Source of the DNA: Parvibaculum sp046297875
GTDB lineage: Bacteria > Pseudomonadota > Alphaproteobacteria > Parvibaculales > Parvibaculaceae
Assembly: GCF_046297875.1 (NCBI RefSeq)
Contig: NZ_JBKBHD010000001.1
Span: 434,001-498,000 of the forward strand
DNA: 64,000 nucleotides
Reading direction: 5' to 3'
Shown: piece by piece, positions 42,207-50,770 of the stretch
Numbering within the stretch: the stretch's first letter is position 1
Layout of the letters: each line of letters opens with the position of its first letter
Position numbers and translations under genes: made by a program
The notes under the pieces: generated by a model
Databases searched by the model: none
Told to the model about the DNA's origin: nothing
The model's input: the letters and a program-made list of their open reading frames with translations, nothing else

Positions 42207-42925
42207 GAAAAGGCCAGCCAGAGCAGCGGCAGCACCAGCGCCGTCACGATGCCGTTGAGCGCCATGGCGACGCCCGAGAAAGTGCCCTGCACTTCATTTT
42301 CCTGAAAGGCCCGCGCCGTGCCAATGCCATGCGCAGCAATGCCCATGGCAAAGCCCTTCGCACGCTCGTCGCGAATGTGCAGAAGCCGGAAGAACGCGGC
42401 GCCGAACACCGCGCCGACAATCCCCGTCAGGATCACAAAGGCGGCGGCAAGCGAAGGATAGCCACCGATCTCGCCCGCAATACCCATGGCGATCGGCGTC
42501 GTCACGGATTTCGGCGCGAGCGAGCGGATCGTCTCGACGCTTGCGCCCATCATCTCGCCGGTCAGCACGGCGGAGATAACGGCGACCGTAGAGCCGATGA
42601 CGAGTGCGGCCGCCATCGGCAAAAGCGCCGAGCGCACCCGCGCGAAATTGCGATAGAGCGGCACGGCGATGCCGACCGTCGCAGGCCCGAGCAGCCAGAG
42701 CAGCGCTTGTCCGCCGCCCATATAGTCGCCGACCCAGATATCCGCCGCCGCCAGCAGGCCGATGATCGGCGCGGCGGCAAGCAGCACCGGGTTCGCAAGC
42801 GGGGTGCCGCCCAGCGCTCGCTGGATGCGCAGCGCGAGGTAATAGAAGAAAAGCGTAACGAGAATCCAGAAGCCCGCCTCGAAAACGCGGTCCCAATAGA
42901 TGAGCTTGATGCCGATATCGCTCAT
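42203..42925 (-). CDS. lrgB: LrgB/CidB family membrane protein
   Basis: A 240-residue protein with about six spans of the LrgB/CidB family, which modulates murein hydrolase activity and export of small metabolites such as pyruvate in other bacteria. The conserved core is LAPKSVTTPIAMGIAGEIGG (near 150-168) and GTARAFQENEVQG near the end. ATG 42925 overlaps the lrgA stop as ATGA. The frame is open upstream to 43222 but that part overlaps lrgA. It pairs with the lrgA-like gene, the usual two-gene unit. Confidence 0.88.
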   Translation of the reverse strand: MSDIGIKLIYWDRVFEAGFWILVTLFFYYLALRIQRALGGTPLANPVLLAAAPIIGLLAAADIWVGDYMGGGQALLWLLGPATVGIAVPLYRNFARVRSALLPMAAALVIGSTVAVISAVLTGEMMGASVETIRSLAPKSVTTPIAMGIAGEIGGYPSLAAAFVILTGIVGAVFGAAFFRLLHIRDERAKGFAMGIAAHGIGTARAFQENEVQGTFSGVAMALNGIVTALVLPLLWLAFS

Positions 42926-43299
42926 TCGTCCTGACCCTGCTTTTCCGTGAACCGCGCCACAGCCATGAAGGCATAGCCCGCCGCCAGCATGGCGAGAAAG
43001 GTGCTTGCGAAAAGCGCTACCAGAATGGGCCAGATGTCGTCGGCCAGCAGCGCGGCATAGGTCATCACGCCGACGCCCGCCGGAATGTAGAGAAAGTTCA
43101 GATGCGCGAGCAGGAAATCTGCGACGCGGCCGACCGGTTCGGGTACGCAGCGCAGCACGATGAGACCGCCCAGCAGTAACAGAATGCCGATCACCGTACC
43201 CGGCACAGGCAGACCAAGCCACCAGGAGACGAGCCGCCCCGCCGTGTCGCAGGCAACGAGAACGAGAAAGGCGATGAAGAGCTGGCCGGCAAGGCGCAT
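42922..43299 (-). CDS. lrgA: LrgA/CidA family holin-like membrane protein
   Basis: A 125-residue protein with four membrane spans of the CidA/LrgA family. The conserved patterns are LPVPGTVIGILLLLG near residues 28-42 and HLNFLYIPAGVGVM near 65-80. It is a holin-like partner of LrgB. I chose ATG 43299; a TTG twelve bases upstream is also in frame. It is coupled to lrgB by an ATGA overlap. No LytSR regulator is near. Confidence 0.87.
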   Translation of the reverse strand: MRLAGQLFIAFLVLVACDTAGRLVSWWLGLPVPGTVIGILLLLGGLIVLRCVPEPVGRVADFLLAHLNFLYIPAGVGVMTYAALLADDIWPILVALFASTFLAMLAAGYAFMAVARFTEKQGQDE

Positions 43300-43446
43300 G
43301 GCTTGTGACAATCCGTGAAAGGTATCCGCTGTGACAAAAACTTCATAGCCGAGTTCGTCCGATCTGTCGCTCGTCGTGCTGGATCGCGAGCGCGGAGGCC
43401 CTTAGTCTTTCGGGCAAGAATCAATTTCCGCTTCAGGGAGCCATTC

Positions 43447-44172
43447 ATGTCCGCCAGCATCAAGACCGGTTTTGTCGAGTACAGCGATGGAGAAACGACT
43501 TTCGAGGGCTATCTCGCCGAGCCGGCGGGTGGCGGCAAACATGCCACTATTCTCGTCGTCCATGACTGGGCCGGGCTCCATGAAGGCGTGCGCGCCCGTG
43601 CGGACCAGGTGGCCGGGCTCGGCTACACGGCCTATGCGCTCGACGTATACGGCAAGGGCGTGCGCGGTAACATGGAGGGCGACAATTCCCATCTGATGGG
43701 CCCGCTTCTCGCCGACCGTGCGCTGCTGAAGAAGCGGCTGCTCGCGGGGCTCGAAGCGGCGAAGGGGCATGAGGCGGTGGATGCCTCCCGCATCGCCGCG
43801 ATGGGCTATTGCTTCGGCGGGCTCTGCGTTCTCGACATGGCGCGCGCCGCAGCGCCCGGCCTCAAGGGCGTTGCGAGCTTCCACGGCATTTTCATGCCGC
43901 CAAATATCGGCCCGCAGGGCAAGATCGGCGCCAAGGTTCTCATCCTGCATGGCTGGGACGATCCGATGGCGACGCCCGACAGCGTTGCTGGCGTGGCGAA
44001 GGAGCTGACGGATGCCGGCGCCGACTGGCAGCTTCATGCCTATGGCCATGCGCTTCATGCCTTCACCGCCATTGGCGCCCATGCGCCCGAGCGCGGCATC
44101 AAATATGACGCCGATGCCGACCGCCGCTCATGGCAGGCGATGGAAAACTTCTTCGAGGAAGTGCTCGGCTGA
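43447..44172 (+). CDS. Dienelactone hydrolase family protein
   Basis: A 241-residue alpha/beta hydrolase of the dienelactone hydrolase family. The nucleophile is Cys in GYCFGG (near 120), the acid is Asp in HGWDDPMATP, and the base His in AYGHALHAFT. These three match the Cys-Asp-His triad of carboxymethylenebutenolidase, a step in chlorocatechol or aromatic ring cleavage. ATG 43447 follows CAGGGAGCC. The neighbours are lrgA (divergent) and dcd (convergent, adjacent at one base), so no catabolic cluster supports the textbook reaction; a general ester or lactone hydrolase is as likely. Confidence 0.87.
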   Translation: MSASIKTGFVEYSDGETTFEGYLAEPAGGGKHATILVVHDWAGLHEGVRARADQVAGLGYTAYALDVYGKGVRGNMEGDNSHLMGPLLADRALLKKRLLAGLEAAKGHEAVDASRIAAMGYCFGGLCVLDMARAAAPGLKGVASFHGIFMPPNIGPQGKIGAKVLILHGWDDPMATPDSVAGVAKELTDAGADWQLHAYGHALHAFTAIGAHAPERGIKYDADADRRSWQAMENFFEEVLG

Positions 44173-45330
44173 TCACTTCACGCGGAAGTGCTTGGAGAGC
44201 TTGAGGCCCTGCTTCTGGTAGTTCGAGCCGAGGCCCGAGCCGTAGAGCACGGAAGGACGATCCGTCAGCCGCTCCAGCACGAAGCGGCCGACGACCTGTC
44301 CGTGCTCGAGGATGAAGGGCACATCATGCGATCGGACCTCAAGGACGATGCGGCTGCCGGAGCCGCCGGCCTCTCGCGCACCGAAGCCCGGATCGAAGAA
44401 GCCCGCGTAATGCACGCGGAATTCGCCGACCAGCGGATTGTAGGGCACCATCTCGGCGGCATGGGTCGCCGGGATGTGGAGCGCCTCGGCGGTCGCCAGA
44501 ATGTAGAATTCATCCGGGTCCAGAATAAGCCCCTTGCCGGGCCGCACATGCACCGGGTCCCAGAAGTCCCGCACGTCGTAGGCATTCACCTTGTCGATAT
44601 CGATCACGCCTGAATGACGCTTGGCGCGGTAGCCGACGATCTCGTCCTCGCTCTCCGCGTCGAGATTGACCGTGAGTGCGATGCCGCCATCGATATCCGC
44701 CTCACCATCGACAAGGCGAAGCTCCTCATGGAGCCGCTTCATCTCGGCATCGGTGCAGGTATGCGTGCCGCGGCGGAAGCGGATCTGCGCAAGCCGCGAC
44801 CCCGGCCGCACGAGAATGGGGAAGGTCCGCGGGCTGATTTCCAGATAGAGGTGGCCCTTGTAGCCGGCCGCCACCTGATCGAACTCGGCGGAGAAATCCG
44901 CAATCAGCCGGGTGAAAACGTCGAGGCGTCCGGTCGAGCTTTTGGGGTTGGCGGAGGCCGATGTCTTCTCCGACAGGGCCAGCGCCTCGACCAGCGGCAC
45001 CAGATATACGCAGCCCGTTTCGAGTACTGCCCCTTCGGTCAGGTCGATCTTGTGGAGCATCAGCTCCTCGACACATTCCATCACGCCGCGCTCCGGCCCC
45101 GGCAGGAAGGAGGCCCGCAGGCGATAGGCCGTGGTCCCGAGCCGGAGGTCGAGGCTTGCCGGCTGGATCTGGCTCTTGTCGATCTCGAGCCCGCCCCAGA
45201 TTTCCTTCTCGCGGATCAGCGTGGCGATGCCATGCGAGGGCAAAATGCCGGTCGTGTGGAGCTGGCCCGGGCCCACGCGGCGGGGCTCGTCATTGTGGTT
45301 CGGGAAAAGATCGTCCGCCGCTTTGGTCAT
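44173..45330 (-). CDS. dcd: 2'-deoxycytidine 5'-triphosphate deaminase, two-domain form
   Basis: A 385-residue protein with two trimeric-dUTPase-like halves. The first half holds IQPASLDLRLGTTAYRL (near 55-71) and ANPKSSTGRLDVFTRL (near 125-140); the second contains VPYNPLVGEFRVHYAGFFDP (near 295-314). It deaminates dCTP to dUTP, the start of dTTP synthesis. The double-length form is typical of alphaproteobacteria and other groups, as opposed to the 190-residue E. coli Dcd. ATG 45330. The leader toward metZ diverges upstream. Its stop meets the dienelactone hydrolase stop directly. Confidence 0.87.
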   Translation of the reverse strand: MTKAADDLFPNHNDEPRRVGPGQLHTTGILPSHGIATLIREKEIWGGLEIDKSQIQPASLDLRLGTTAYRLRASFLPGPERGVMECVEELMLHKIDLTEGAVLETGCVYLVPLVEALALSEKTSASANPKSSTGRLDVFTRLIADFSAEFDQVAAGYKGHLYLEISPRTFPILVRPGSRLAQIRFRRGTHTCTDAEMKRLHEELRLVDGEADIDGGIALTVNLDAESEDEIVGYRAKRHSGVIDIDKVNAYDVRDFWDPVHVRPGKGLILDPDEFYILATAEALHIPATHAAEMVPYNPLVGEFRVHYAGFFDPGFGAREAGGSGSRIVLEVRSHDVPFILEHGQVVGRFVLERLTDRPSVLYGSGLGSNYQKQGLKLSKHFRVK

Positions 45331-45437
45331 TGATTTCAGGGCCTTGCCGCCACGGGCGTGTCAGCCGCCCCGGTGATAAGCGACGGTTATAATTGGCTCG
45401 GGGCGCGGGGGAAAGCCCGGCCTCGCCCCCTCAAGCC

Positions 45438-45466
45438 TTGACGGCAGGGCCCGCCGCCCCTTAAAT
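45438..45466 (+). promoter_or_regulatory. Sigma-70 promoter of the metZ leader
   Basis: TTGACG (45438-45443), a 17-base spacer, then TTAAAT (45461-45466). Transcription would start near 45473, six bases before the SAM-II aptamer begins, which fits a riboswitch leader well. Confidence 0.65.
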
Positions 45467-45478
45467 GCCCGCCAATCC

Positions 45479-45533
45479 CGTGGTGATTTGAGCCGACCGG
45501 CTTGCGGCCACGTTAAACAACTCGCTAAAAAGG
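45479..45533 (+). ncRNA. SAM-II riboswitch upstream of metZ
   Basis: The leader matches the SAM-II (metA-type) class of alphaproteobacteria: CGTGGTGATTTGAGCCG at the 5' end, CCGGCTTGCGGCCACG in the first helix, then TTAAACAACTCGCTAAAAAGG. SAM binds the H-type pseudoknot formed by the loop and the 3' A-rich strand. It precedes the O-succinylhomoserine sulfhydrylase gene, the usual target, and represses it when SAM is high. An intrinsic terminator follows directly. Confidence 0.92.
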
Positions 45534-45545
45534 TCGGGACGCGAG

Positions 45546-45575
45546 CCCCGATCCCTTTCACGGTCGGGGTTTTTT
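45546..45575 (+). terminator. Riboswitch-controlled intrinsic terminator
   Basis: CCCCGA-T-CC (45546-45554) pairs with GG-TCGGGG (45562-45569) with one bulged T and loop CTTTCAC, followed by TTTTTT (45570-45575). Just upstream GGTCGGG (45532-45538), which touches the aptamer's last bases, can instead pair with CCCGATCC (45547-45554), giving a competing anti-terminator. SAM binding would favour the terminator. metZ starts 15 bases after the T run. Confidence 0.8.
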
Positions 45576-45590
45576 ATTTGGGGTAGCCCG

Positions 45591-46790
45591 ATGAGCAAGA
45601 CGACACGCGATGGACGGAAGCTGAGCGCCCGCACCGAGGCCGTTCACGGCGGCACGAACCGTACGCCCTTCGGCGAGACGAGCGAAGCCATGTTCCTCAC
45701 CTCGGGCTATGTCTATGACACGATGGAGGCCGCAGAGCGCCGCTTCAAGAACGAGGAACCGGGCTTCATCTACAGCCGCTTCTCGAACCCGACGGTTCGC
45801 ATGTTCGAGGAGCGGATGATCGCGCTCGAAGGTGCTGAAGATGCGCGCGCCACCGCCACCGGCATGGCGGCGGTGACGGCGGCCATGCTCTGCTATCTGA
45901 ACGCAGGCGATCATGTCGTCTCGTCGCGGGCGCTGTTCGGCTCCTGCCGCTACATCGTGGAAGACTTGCTGCCGCGCTTCGGCGTTACCGCAACGCTGAT
46001 CGACGGGCGCGATCTCGATGCCTGGAAGAATGCTGTGCAGCCGAACACGAAAGTCCTCTTTCTCGAAACGCCGTCGAACCCCACGCTCGAGATCATCGAC
46101 ATCAAGGGGGTGGCGGAGATCGCCCATGCGGCGGGCGCAAAGCTCTTCGTCGACAATGTGTTCGCAACGCCGGTACTGCAGCGCCCGCTCGAACTCGGAG
46201 CCGATGTCGTCATCTATTCGGCCACCAAGCATATCGACGGTCAGGGCCGCTGCCTTGGCGGCATCGTGCTTGCCGACCAGCAGTTCATCACCGACCATCT
46301 GGCGAACTTCATGCGCCAGACGGGCCCGAGCCTCAGCCCGTTCAATGCATGGGTCATGCTGAAAAGCCTTGAGACGCTCGACCTGCGCGTGCGCGAACAT
46401 GCGCGCGGCGCCGAGGCCGTCGCCCATTTCCTCGAAGGCCACAAGGGTATCGAGCGGGTCTTCTATCCGGGCCTGCCGAGCCACCCGCAACACAATCTCG
46501 CGATGAGCCAGATGTCGGCAGGCGGCAATATCGTTGCCTTCGAGGTGAAGGGCGGCAAGGAAGGCGCCTTCCGCTTCGCAAATGCGCTGCAGGTCGTGAA
46601 AATCTCCAACAATCTGGGCGATGCCAAAAGCCTCATCACCCACCCTGCCACGACCACCCATCAACGGCTCACACAGGAAGCCCGTGAGGAGCTCGGCATC
46701 AATGAGGGACTGCTGCGGCTTTCGGTCGGGCTTGAGGATGCCGCCGACCTGATAGAGGATATGGAGCGCGCTTTCGCAGCAAAGAGTTAA
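45591..46790 (+). CDS. metZ: O-succinylhomoserine sulfhydrylase
   Basis: A 399-residue PLP enzyme of the Cys/Met metabolism family. The PLP lysine lies in YSATKHIDGQGR (near 211), and RFSNPTVRMFEERM and TGMAAVTAAML are typical. It makes homocysteine from O-succinylhomoserine and sulfide in methionine synthesis; a paralogous O-acetylhomoserine enzyme is possible but the IDGQGRCLGG segment is the MetZ pattern. The SAM-II riboswitch and terminator in its leader give feedback by SAM. ATG 45591. It is the only gene of this pathway in the window. Confidence 0.93.
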   Translation: MSKTTRDGRKLSARTEAVHGGTNRTPFGETSEAMFLTSGYVYDTMEAAERRFKNEEPGFIYSRFSNPTVRMFEERMIALEGAEDARATATGMAAVTAAMLCYLNAGDHVVSSRALFGSCRYIVEDLLPRFGVTATLIDGRDLDAWKNAVQPNTKVLFLETPSNPTLEIIDIKGVAEIAHAAGAKLFVDNVFATPVLQRPLELGADVVIYSATKHIDGQGRCLGGIVLADQQFITDHLANFMRQTGPSLSPFNAWVMLKSLETLDLRVREHARGAEAVAHFLEGHKGIERVFYPGLPSHPQHNLAMSQMSAGGNIVAFEVKGGKEGAFRFANALQVVKISNNLGDAKSLITHPATTTHQRLTQEAREELGINEGLLRLSVGLEDAADLIEDMERAFAAKS

Positions 46791-46880
46791 CCAAACTCAC
46801 ACGAAGCCGCGCCTGTTAAGGTGAAGTTAGCGGCTCGCCCATATGGTGCGAATGTGGCGGGGGAAGGGGCTTCGCGGCAC

Positions 46881-46909
46881 TTGCCGCAACGTCCCGCGCG
46901 GCACATATT
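46881..46909 (+). promoter_or_regulatory. Probable apaG promoter
   Basis: TTGCCG (46881-46886), a 17-base spacer, then CATATT (46904-46909), placing a transcript start near 46916, about 66 bases before apaG. The 191-base region after metZ contains no other recognised element. Confidence 0.4.
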
Positions 46910-46981
46910 TTTTCCCCGCCGGATCGCAGCCAGAAGGGCTCCGGTTCCGCAAACCCAGACGCCTCGTGCAAGGACCGCCCG

Positions 46982-47374
46982 ATGTATAGCGCCATGACCC
47001 GCTCCATAAATATTCTGGTCGAACCGACTTATCTCGAGGACCAGTCGGAGCCCGATCAGGATTATTATGTCTGGGCCTATCACGTCACGATCGAGAATCG
47101 CGGGCAGGAGACAGTGCGCCTGCGCGCGCGCTACTGGAAGATAACGGATGCGGCAGGCTGTGTGCATGAAGTGCGCGGGCCCGGTGTCGTTGGCGAGCAG
47201 CCGCTTCTCCATCCCGGCGAGAAGTTCGAATATACGAGCGGTACGCCGCTCGGCGCACCTTCCGGCATCATGTTCGGCAATTACGAGATGGAGACGGATC
47301 GCGGCGAGACCTTCGAGGTCGACATTCCCGCCTTCTCGCTCGACAGCCCCCACGCAAAGCGGATGCTGCACTAA
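46982..47374 (+). CDS. apaG: ApaG family protein
   Basis: A 130-residue single fibronectin-III-like ApaG domain. The conserved segments are YYVWAYHVTIENRG (near 28-41), LRARYWKITDAAG and VVGEQPLLHPGEKFEYTSG (near 75-93), with MFGNYEM after. The E. coli gene sits with diadenosine tetraphosphatase and is linked to Co2+/Mg2+ effects; the biochemical role is unsettled. The ATG at 46982 follows AAGGA; a second ATG is at 46994. It lies between metZ and argE on the same strand but with its own promoter. Confidence 0.92.
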   Translation: MYSAMTRSINILVEPTYLEDQSEPDQDYYVWAYHVTIENRGQETVRLRARYWKITDAAGCVHEVRGPGVVGEQPLLHPGEKFEYTSGTPLGAPSGIMFGNYEMETDRGETFEVDIPAFSLDSPHAKRMLH

Positions 47375-47456
47375 CGGGGCAAGCGCCCTCGCTTCCTCGC
47401 GCGCGGCGGACTAGGATGCCATCACACCATCCCTGACTGCCGGAAGATCGCTCTCC

Positions 47457-48635
47457 ATGCCCGCGTCACGCCGTTTCACCTCCCGCGAAATGATCGAGAA
47501 GCTCGTCTCATTCGACACGACGAGCCATCTCTCAAATCTCGAGTTGATCGAATTCGTGGAGGACTATCTTACAAGCCACGGCGTTGCCTCGCGTCGGGTG
47601 ATGAACGAGGACGGCAGCAAGGCCAATCTGTTTGCAACACTGGGCGACGAGACGCAGGCAGGCGGCATCGTACTTTCGGGCCATACCGATGTCGTGCCTG
47701 TCGAGGGGCAGGACTGGTCGAGCGATCCCTTCCGCATCGAAGAGCGCGACGGCAGGCTTTATGGCCGCGGCACGTCCGACATGAAGAGCTTCATCGCCGT
47801 GGCGCTCGCGCATCTGCCAGCCTTCCTCAAGGACGGGCCGAAAATTCCCGTCCATTTTGCATTGTCCTATGACGAGGAAGTGGGCTGCCTCGGCGTCCGC
47901 CCCATGATCGAGAACATCATCCGCACCCTGCCGAAGCCGCAGGTCGTGATCGTCGGTGAACCTTCCTCGATGAAGGTCGTCAATGCACACAAGGGCATCC
48001 AGTCCTATCACACCACGGTGACGGGCCTCGAATATCACTCGAGCCAGACCCATCTCGGCGTCAGCGCCATTCAGCATGCGATGGAACTGATCTCCTTCCT
48101 GATGGGGCTTGCGGAGGAGATGCGCCGCCGAGGAGACCCGTCGGGCCGCTTCAGCCCGCCCTATACGACCATCAATATCGGCACGATCCGCGGCGGCACG
48201 GCGCTCAACATCATTCCGAAGACCTGCTCGTTCCTCTGGGAATACCGGATGCTGCCAGGGGCCGATACGGAGGAGATCATCACGCGCTTCAATCACCATG
48301 CGGAAAATGACGTTCTGCCGCGGATGCGCGCCGTCTTTCCCGGTGCGAAGATCGAAACGAAAGTCCGCGCGCAGTCACCCGGCCTCGCGGCACTCGATGG
48401 CGATCCCGGTGAAACGCTTGTGATGAAGCTCGCGCAATGCAATTCCGCGGAAGCCGTTTCCTACAATACGGAAGCGGGGCTCTTCCAGCTTGCCGACATC
48501 CCCACCGTCGTCTGCGGGCCGGGCGATATCGCCCAGGCGCACAAGCCCGATGAGTTCATCGAAATTTCTCAGGTGAAGGAATGCGAGGCTTTCATGCGCC
48601 GCCTCGCCGACTATGTCTCAGGCGCGCCGCTCTAG
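47457..48635 (+). CDS. argE: Acetylornithine deacetylase
   Basis: A 392-residue M20-family zinc hydrolase of the ArgE type. The metal ligands lie in SGHTDVVPV (near 80), RGTSDMKSF (near 102) and SYDEEVGCLG (near 138-147), and the catalytic His-Gly pattern is HKGIQSYHT. It removes acetyl from N-acetylornithine to give ornithine in arginine synthesis. The other arginine genes argD and argF are on the minus strand 2 kb away. Its 3' end overlaps the convergent BLUF gene by 18 bases. ATG 47457. Confidence 0.92.
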   Translation: MPASRRFTSREMIEKLVSFDTTSHLSNLELIEFVEDYLTSHGVASRRVMNEDGSKANLFATLGDETQAGGIVLSGHTDVVPVEGQDWSSDPFRIEERDGRLYGRGTSDMKSFIAVALAHLPAFLKDGPKIPVHFALSYDEEVGCLGVRPMIENIIRTLPKPQVVIVGEPSSMKVVNAHKGIQSYHTTVTGLEYHSSQTHLGVSAIQHAMELISFLMGLAEEMRRRGDPSGRFSPPYTTINIGTIRGGTALNIIPKTCSFLWEYRMLPGADTEEIITRFNHHAENDVLPRMRAVFPGAKIETKVRAQSPGLAALDGDPGETLVMKLAQCNSAEAVSYNTEAGLFQLADIPTVVCGPGDIAQAHKPDEFIEISQVKECEAFMRRLADYVSGAPL

Positions 48636-49079
48636 GTCCGGCGCCCCGCGCATGTTGCGGCTGGCATAGAGCGAGCGCATGAAGGAGATGATCTCCGGCG
48701 CCTGCTTGCGCAGCAGTTCCACGTTCGGGTTCTGCGTCAAATCGCCCGCATCGACCGGCAGAAATTCGCCGCCGGGATCGCCATGAAACACTTTCTCGAA
48801 GCCCATCGTCCAGTCGGGAAAGCTGCGTTCCTCGCGGTTCCGCTCGAGGACGCGGAGCAGGGCGCTGTGCCGCGCGTCCGTCAAAATCCGGCGATAGGTC
48901 TGTTCGACCATTTCCCGCTCGCCTTCCAGCACCTGAAAGAATGTGCCGTCGACAAGCAGCAACATGCCGGAAAGCCCGTCGCGTCTGTTGTTGGCCGTCG
49001 AAGCCCGCAGAATGTCATGCACCTCGGCATCGCTCATGCCGGGTCTCGCGGCGCTCATATAGGCAATCTGGTAGATCAT
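48618..49079 (-). CDS. Single-domain BLUF blue-light photoreceptor
   Basis: A 153-residue BLUF domain with a short C-terminal helical tail. The flavin-binding residues are Tyr7 in QIAYMSA, Asn31 in TANNRRDGLSGML, Gln50 in FFQVLEGE and the Trp in FPDWTMGF. Blue light shifts the hydrogen-bond network around FAD and changes partner binding. No output domain is fused. The 3' end overlaps argE by 18 bases. The lipoprotein gene lies upstream on the same strand but 93 bases away, so a shared transcript is uncertain. The partner is unknown. Confidence 0.9.
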   Translation of the reverse strand: MIYQIAYMSAARPGMSDAEVHDILRASTANNRRDGLSGMLLLVDGTFFQVLEGEREMVEQTYRRILTDARHSALLRVLERNREERSFPDWTMGFEKVFHGDPGGEFLPVDAGDLTQNPNVELLRKQAPEIISFMRSLYASRNMRGAPDLERRA

Positions 49080-49172
49080 GGTGACGGTCAGTTTCCGACG
49101 GTTTCACCATCCAGAATATTGTCCGCCGGGTTTAAGGGTGGTTAATAGCTGACGGGCAACCGTCGGCAGCCT

Positions 49173-49799
49173 TCAGCGCAGCGTGGCACCCATGCTGCGG
49201 CGTACTTCGGCGGTCAGCGCCGCGTCGAATTCGCGGGCGAGTTGCTGCATCAGCTGGCCATAGGCGGCATCCCGCTCGTTCAGGCTCGCGCTTTCAAGCA
49301 CCGTGCGATTGGCGCTTGCCTCGACATTGACCGACCACTGGCTGAGTTCGCCGGGCCGCTCGCCCGGCCGGTCGACATCGAGGCGGGCCCGCAGCCGGGC
49401 CGTCAGGCGAACATCCTGCTGGTCGCCGAAAACGGCCGTCAGACCGCCCTTTTTCGGCAGATCTTCGGAAATCACGCTGCCATCAAGCACGGTCAAGACC
49501 GCCGTGCCGCGCGGGCCAACGCCGACAAGGCGGGCCTGCGCCCAAGCGCGTGCGGCGCTCACCGGCGTCACGCTGTAGAGATGTTCGACATTGGGCGCAC
49601 GTCCGGGCGGCTGATACCGGCTTTCAACCGAAATGGAGGCAATGTCGAGTCGGAGCGGCGTCTGCGCCTCGAAGCTCACGGGCTTCGGCCCGGCCGGTGC
49701 CGAGGGTTCGGTCGTGCAGGCAGAGGTCAGCATCAGTGCCGCAAGGACGGCTCCGGCGATGCGAAGGGAGGCAAGGTTCAGACCGGCAATGCGCTTCAC
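49173..49799 (-). CDS. Lipoprotein of unknown function
   Basis: A 208-residue lipoprotein: signal peptide of about 28 residues ending in LTSAC, a lipobox, so the mature protein starts at Cys28. The rest is beta-rich and has a conserved segment NVEHLYSVTPVSAARAWAQARL near 70-90, with a coiled C-terminal helix QLMQQLAREFDAAL. No family is recognised. GTG 49799 is the start, with GAGAGGG upstream. It lies 11 bases after the hslO stop on the same strand, so it is the last gene of the argD-argF-hslO unit or its neighbour. Confidence 0.75.
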   Translation of the reverse strand: MKRIAGLNLASLRIAGAVLAALMLTSACTTEPSAPAGPKPVSFEAQTPLRLDIASISVESRYQPPGRAPNVEHLYSVTPVSAARAWAQARLVGVGPRGTAVLTVLDGSVISEDLPKKGGLTAVFGDQQDVRLTARLRARLDVDRPGERPGELSQWSVNVEASANRTVLESASLNERDAAYGQLMQQLAREFDAALTAEVRRSMGATLR

Positions 49800-49810
49800 G
49801 TCAATCCCTC

Positions 49811-50770
49811 TCAGTTGAGCCCGTCCTTCAGTTCGGCGGGTTCGAAGACATAGACCTCGCTGCAGAATTCGCAGGTGGCGGTGATGACACCATCCTGCAC
49901 CATTTCGTCGATTTCATGACCGCCGAATGAGCGAAGCACCGACGTCATTCTGTCGCGCGAGCAACGGCAGGAAAATTCGACCGGTGAGGGCTCATACGCA
50001 CGCACGCCGTCCTCGTGAAACAGGCGGAAGAGCAGCCGGTTCGGTTCAAGCGCCGGGTCGAGGAGCTCGTGATCCTCCACCGTACCGAGCAGGATCGAGG
50101 CGCGATTCCAGTTTTCCTCTTCTTCGGTATAGGGACTTTCGTCCTCCGCCTCGCGATAACCCGTCAGGCCGCCATCCCGCGCAATGTGCTGGATCATGAT
50201 GGCGCCTGCCCGCCAGTTCTTTTCCGTCCCGCCCGCTTCACGGTGATAGTAGGGACCGGCGGCAAGGCGGATGCGGGTCGCGACCTGTTCGGAGCTTGCG
50301 AAATATTCATGCGCACTGTGGCTCAGGCCCTCGCCATGCAGCGAGACGATGCCCTGATAGCGATCCATGTCCGGGCCCTGATCGATCGTCAGCGCAAGAT
50401 AGCCCTCGCCCAGCAGATCCGCGGGCGTGGTCCGGCCGCTTTCCAGCGCCTCGGCGACACGCGCCTCATCCATCTGCGCATAGCCGCGAATGCCGCCCGG
50501 CGACTGGAAATCGGCGACCAGCATGCTGACCGGCCCCTTGCTCTGCGTCTGCAGGATGAAGCGCCCGTCGAATTTCAGTGCCGAGCCGATCATGACGGTG
50601 AGCGCCAGCGCCTCGCCAAGCAGGCGCGACACAGGTTCGGGATAGGCATGGGCCTTCAGCACACGGTCGACCAGAGGCCCGAGGCGCACGATGCGGCCTC
50701 GAATACCGAGCCCCTCGATCTGGAAGGGCTGCACGAGATCGTCCACGAGCATCGTGTTGCCGTCACTCAC
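49811..50770 (-). CDS. hslO: Hsp33 redox-regulated chaperone
   Basis: A 319-residue Hsp33. The redox zinc centre near the C terminus has Cys-x-Cys in FSCRCSRDRM and Cys-x2-Cys in ATCEFCSE, 30-35 residues apart. Under oxidation plus unfolding it releases zinc and becomes an ATP-independent holdase. I chose GTG 50770, which overlaps the argF stop as GTGA; in-frame GTG 50779 and ATG 50752 are alternatives. The argD-argF-hslO order is a known alphaproteobacterial arrangement and implies co-expression with arginine genes. Confidence 0.92.
   Translation of the reverse strand: MSDGNTMLVDDLVQPFQIEGLGIRGRIVRLGPLVDRVLKAHAYPEPVSRLLGEALALTVMIGSALKFDGRFILQTQSKGPVSMLVADFQSPGGIRGYAQMDEARVAEALESGRTTPADLLGEGYLALTIDQGPDMDRYQGIVSLHGEGLSHSAHEYFASSEQVATRIRLAAGPYYHREAGGTEKNWRAGAIMIQHIARDGGLTGYREAEDESPYTEEEENWNRASILLGTVEDHELLDPALEPNRLLFRLFHEDGVRAYEPSPVEFSCRCSRDRMTSVLRSFGGHEIDEMVQDGVITATCEFCSEVYVFEPAELKDGLN

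Noticed and set aside
42926..43222. Upstream extension of the lrgB frame
   Set aside because: It overlaps lrgA throughout; the ATGA overlap at 42922-42925 is the usual arrangement.
49132..49145. TTAA-N6-TTAA ahead of the BLUF gene as a CtrA box
   Set aside because: The spacer is six bases, not the required seven.
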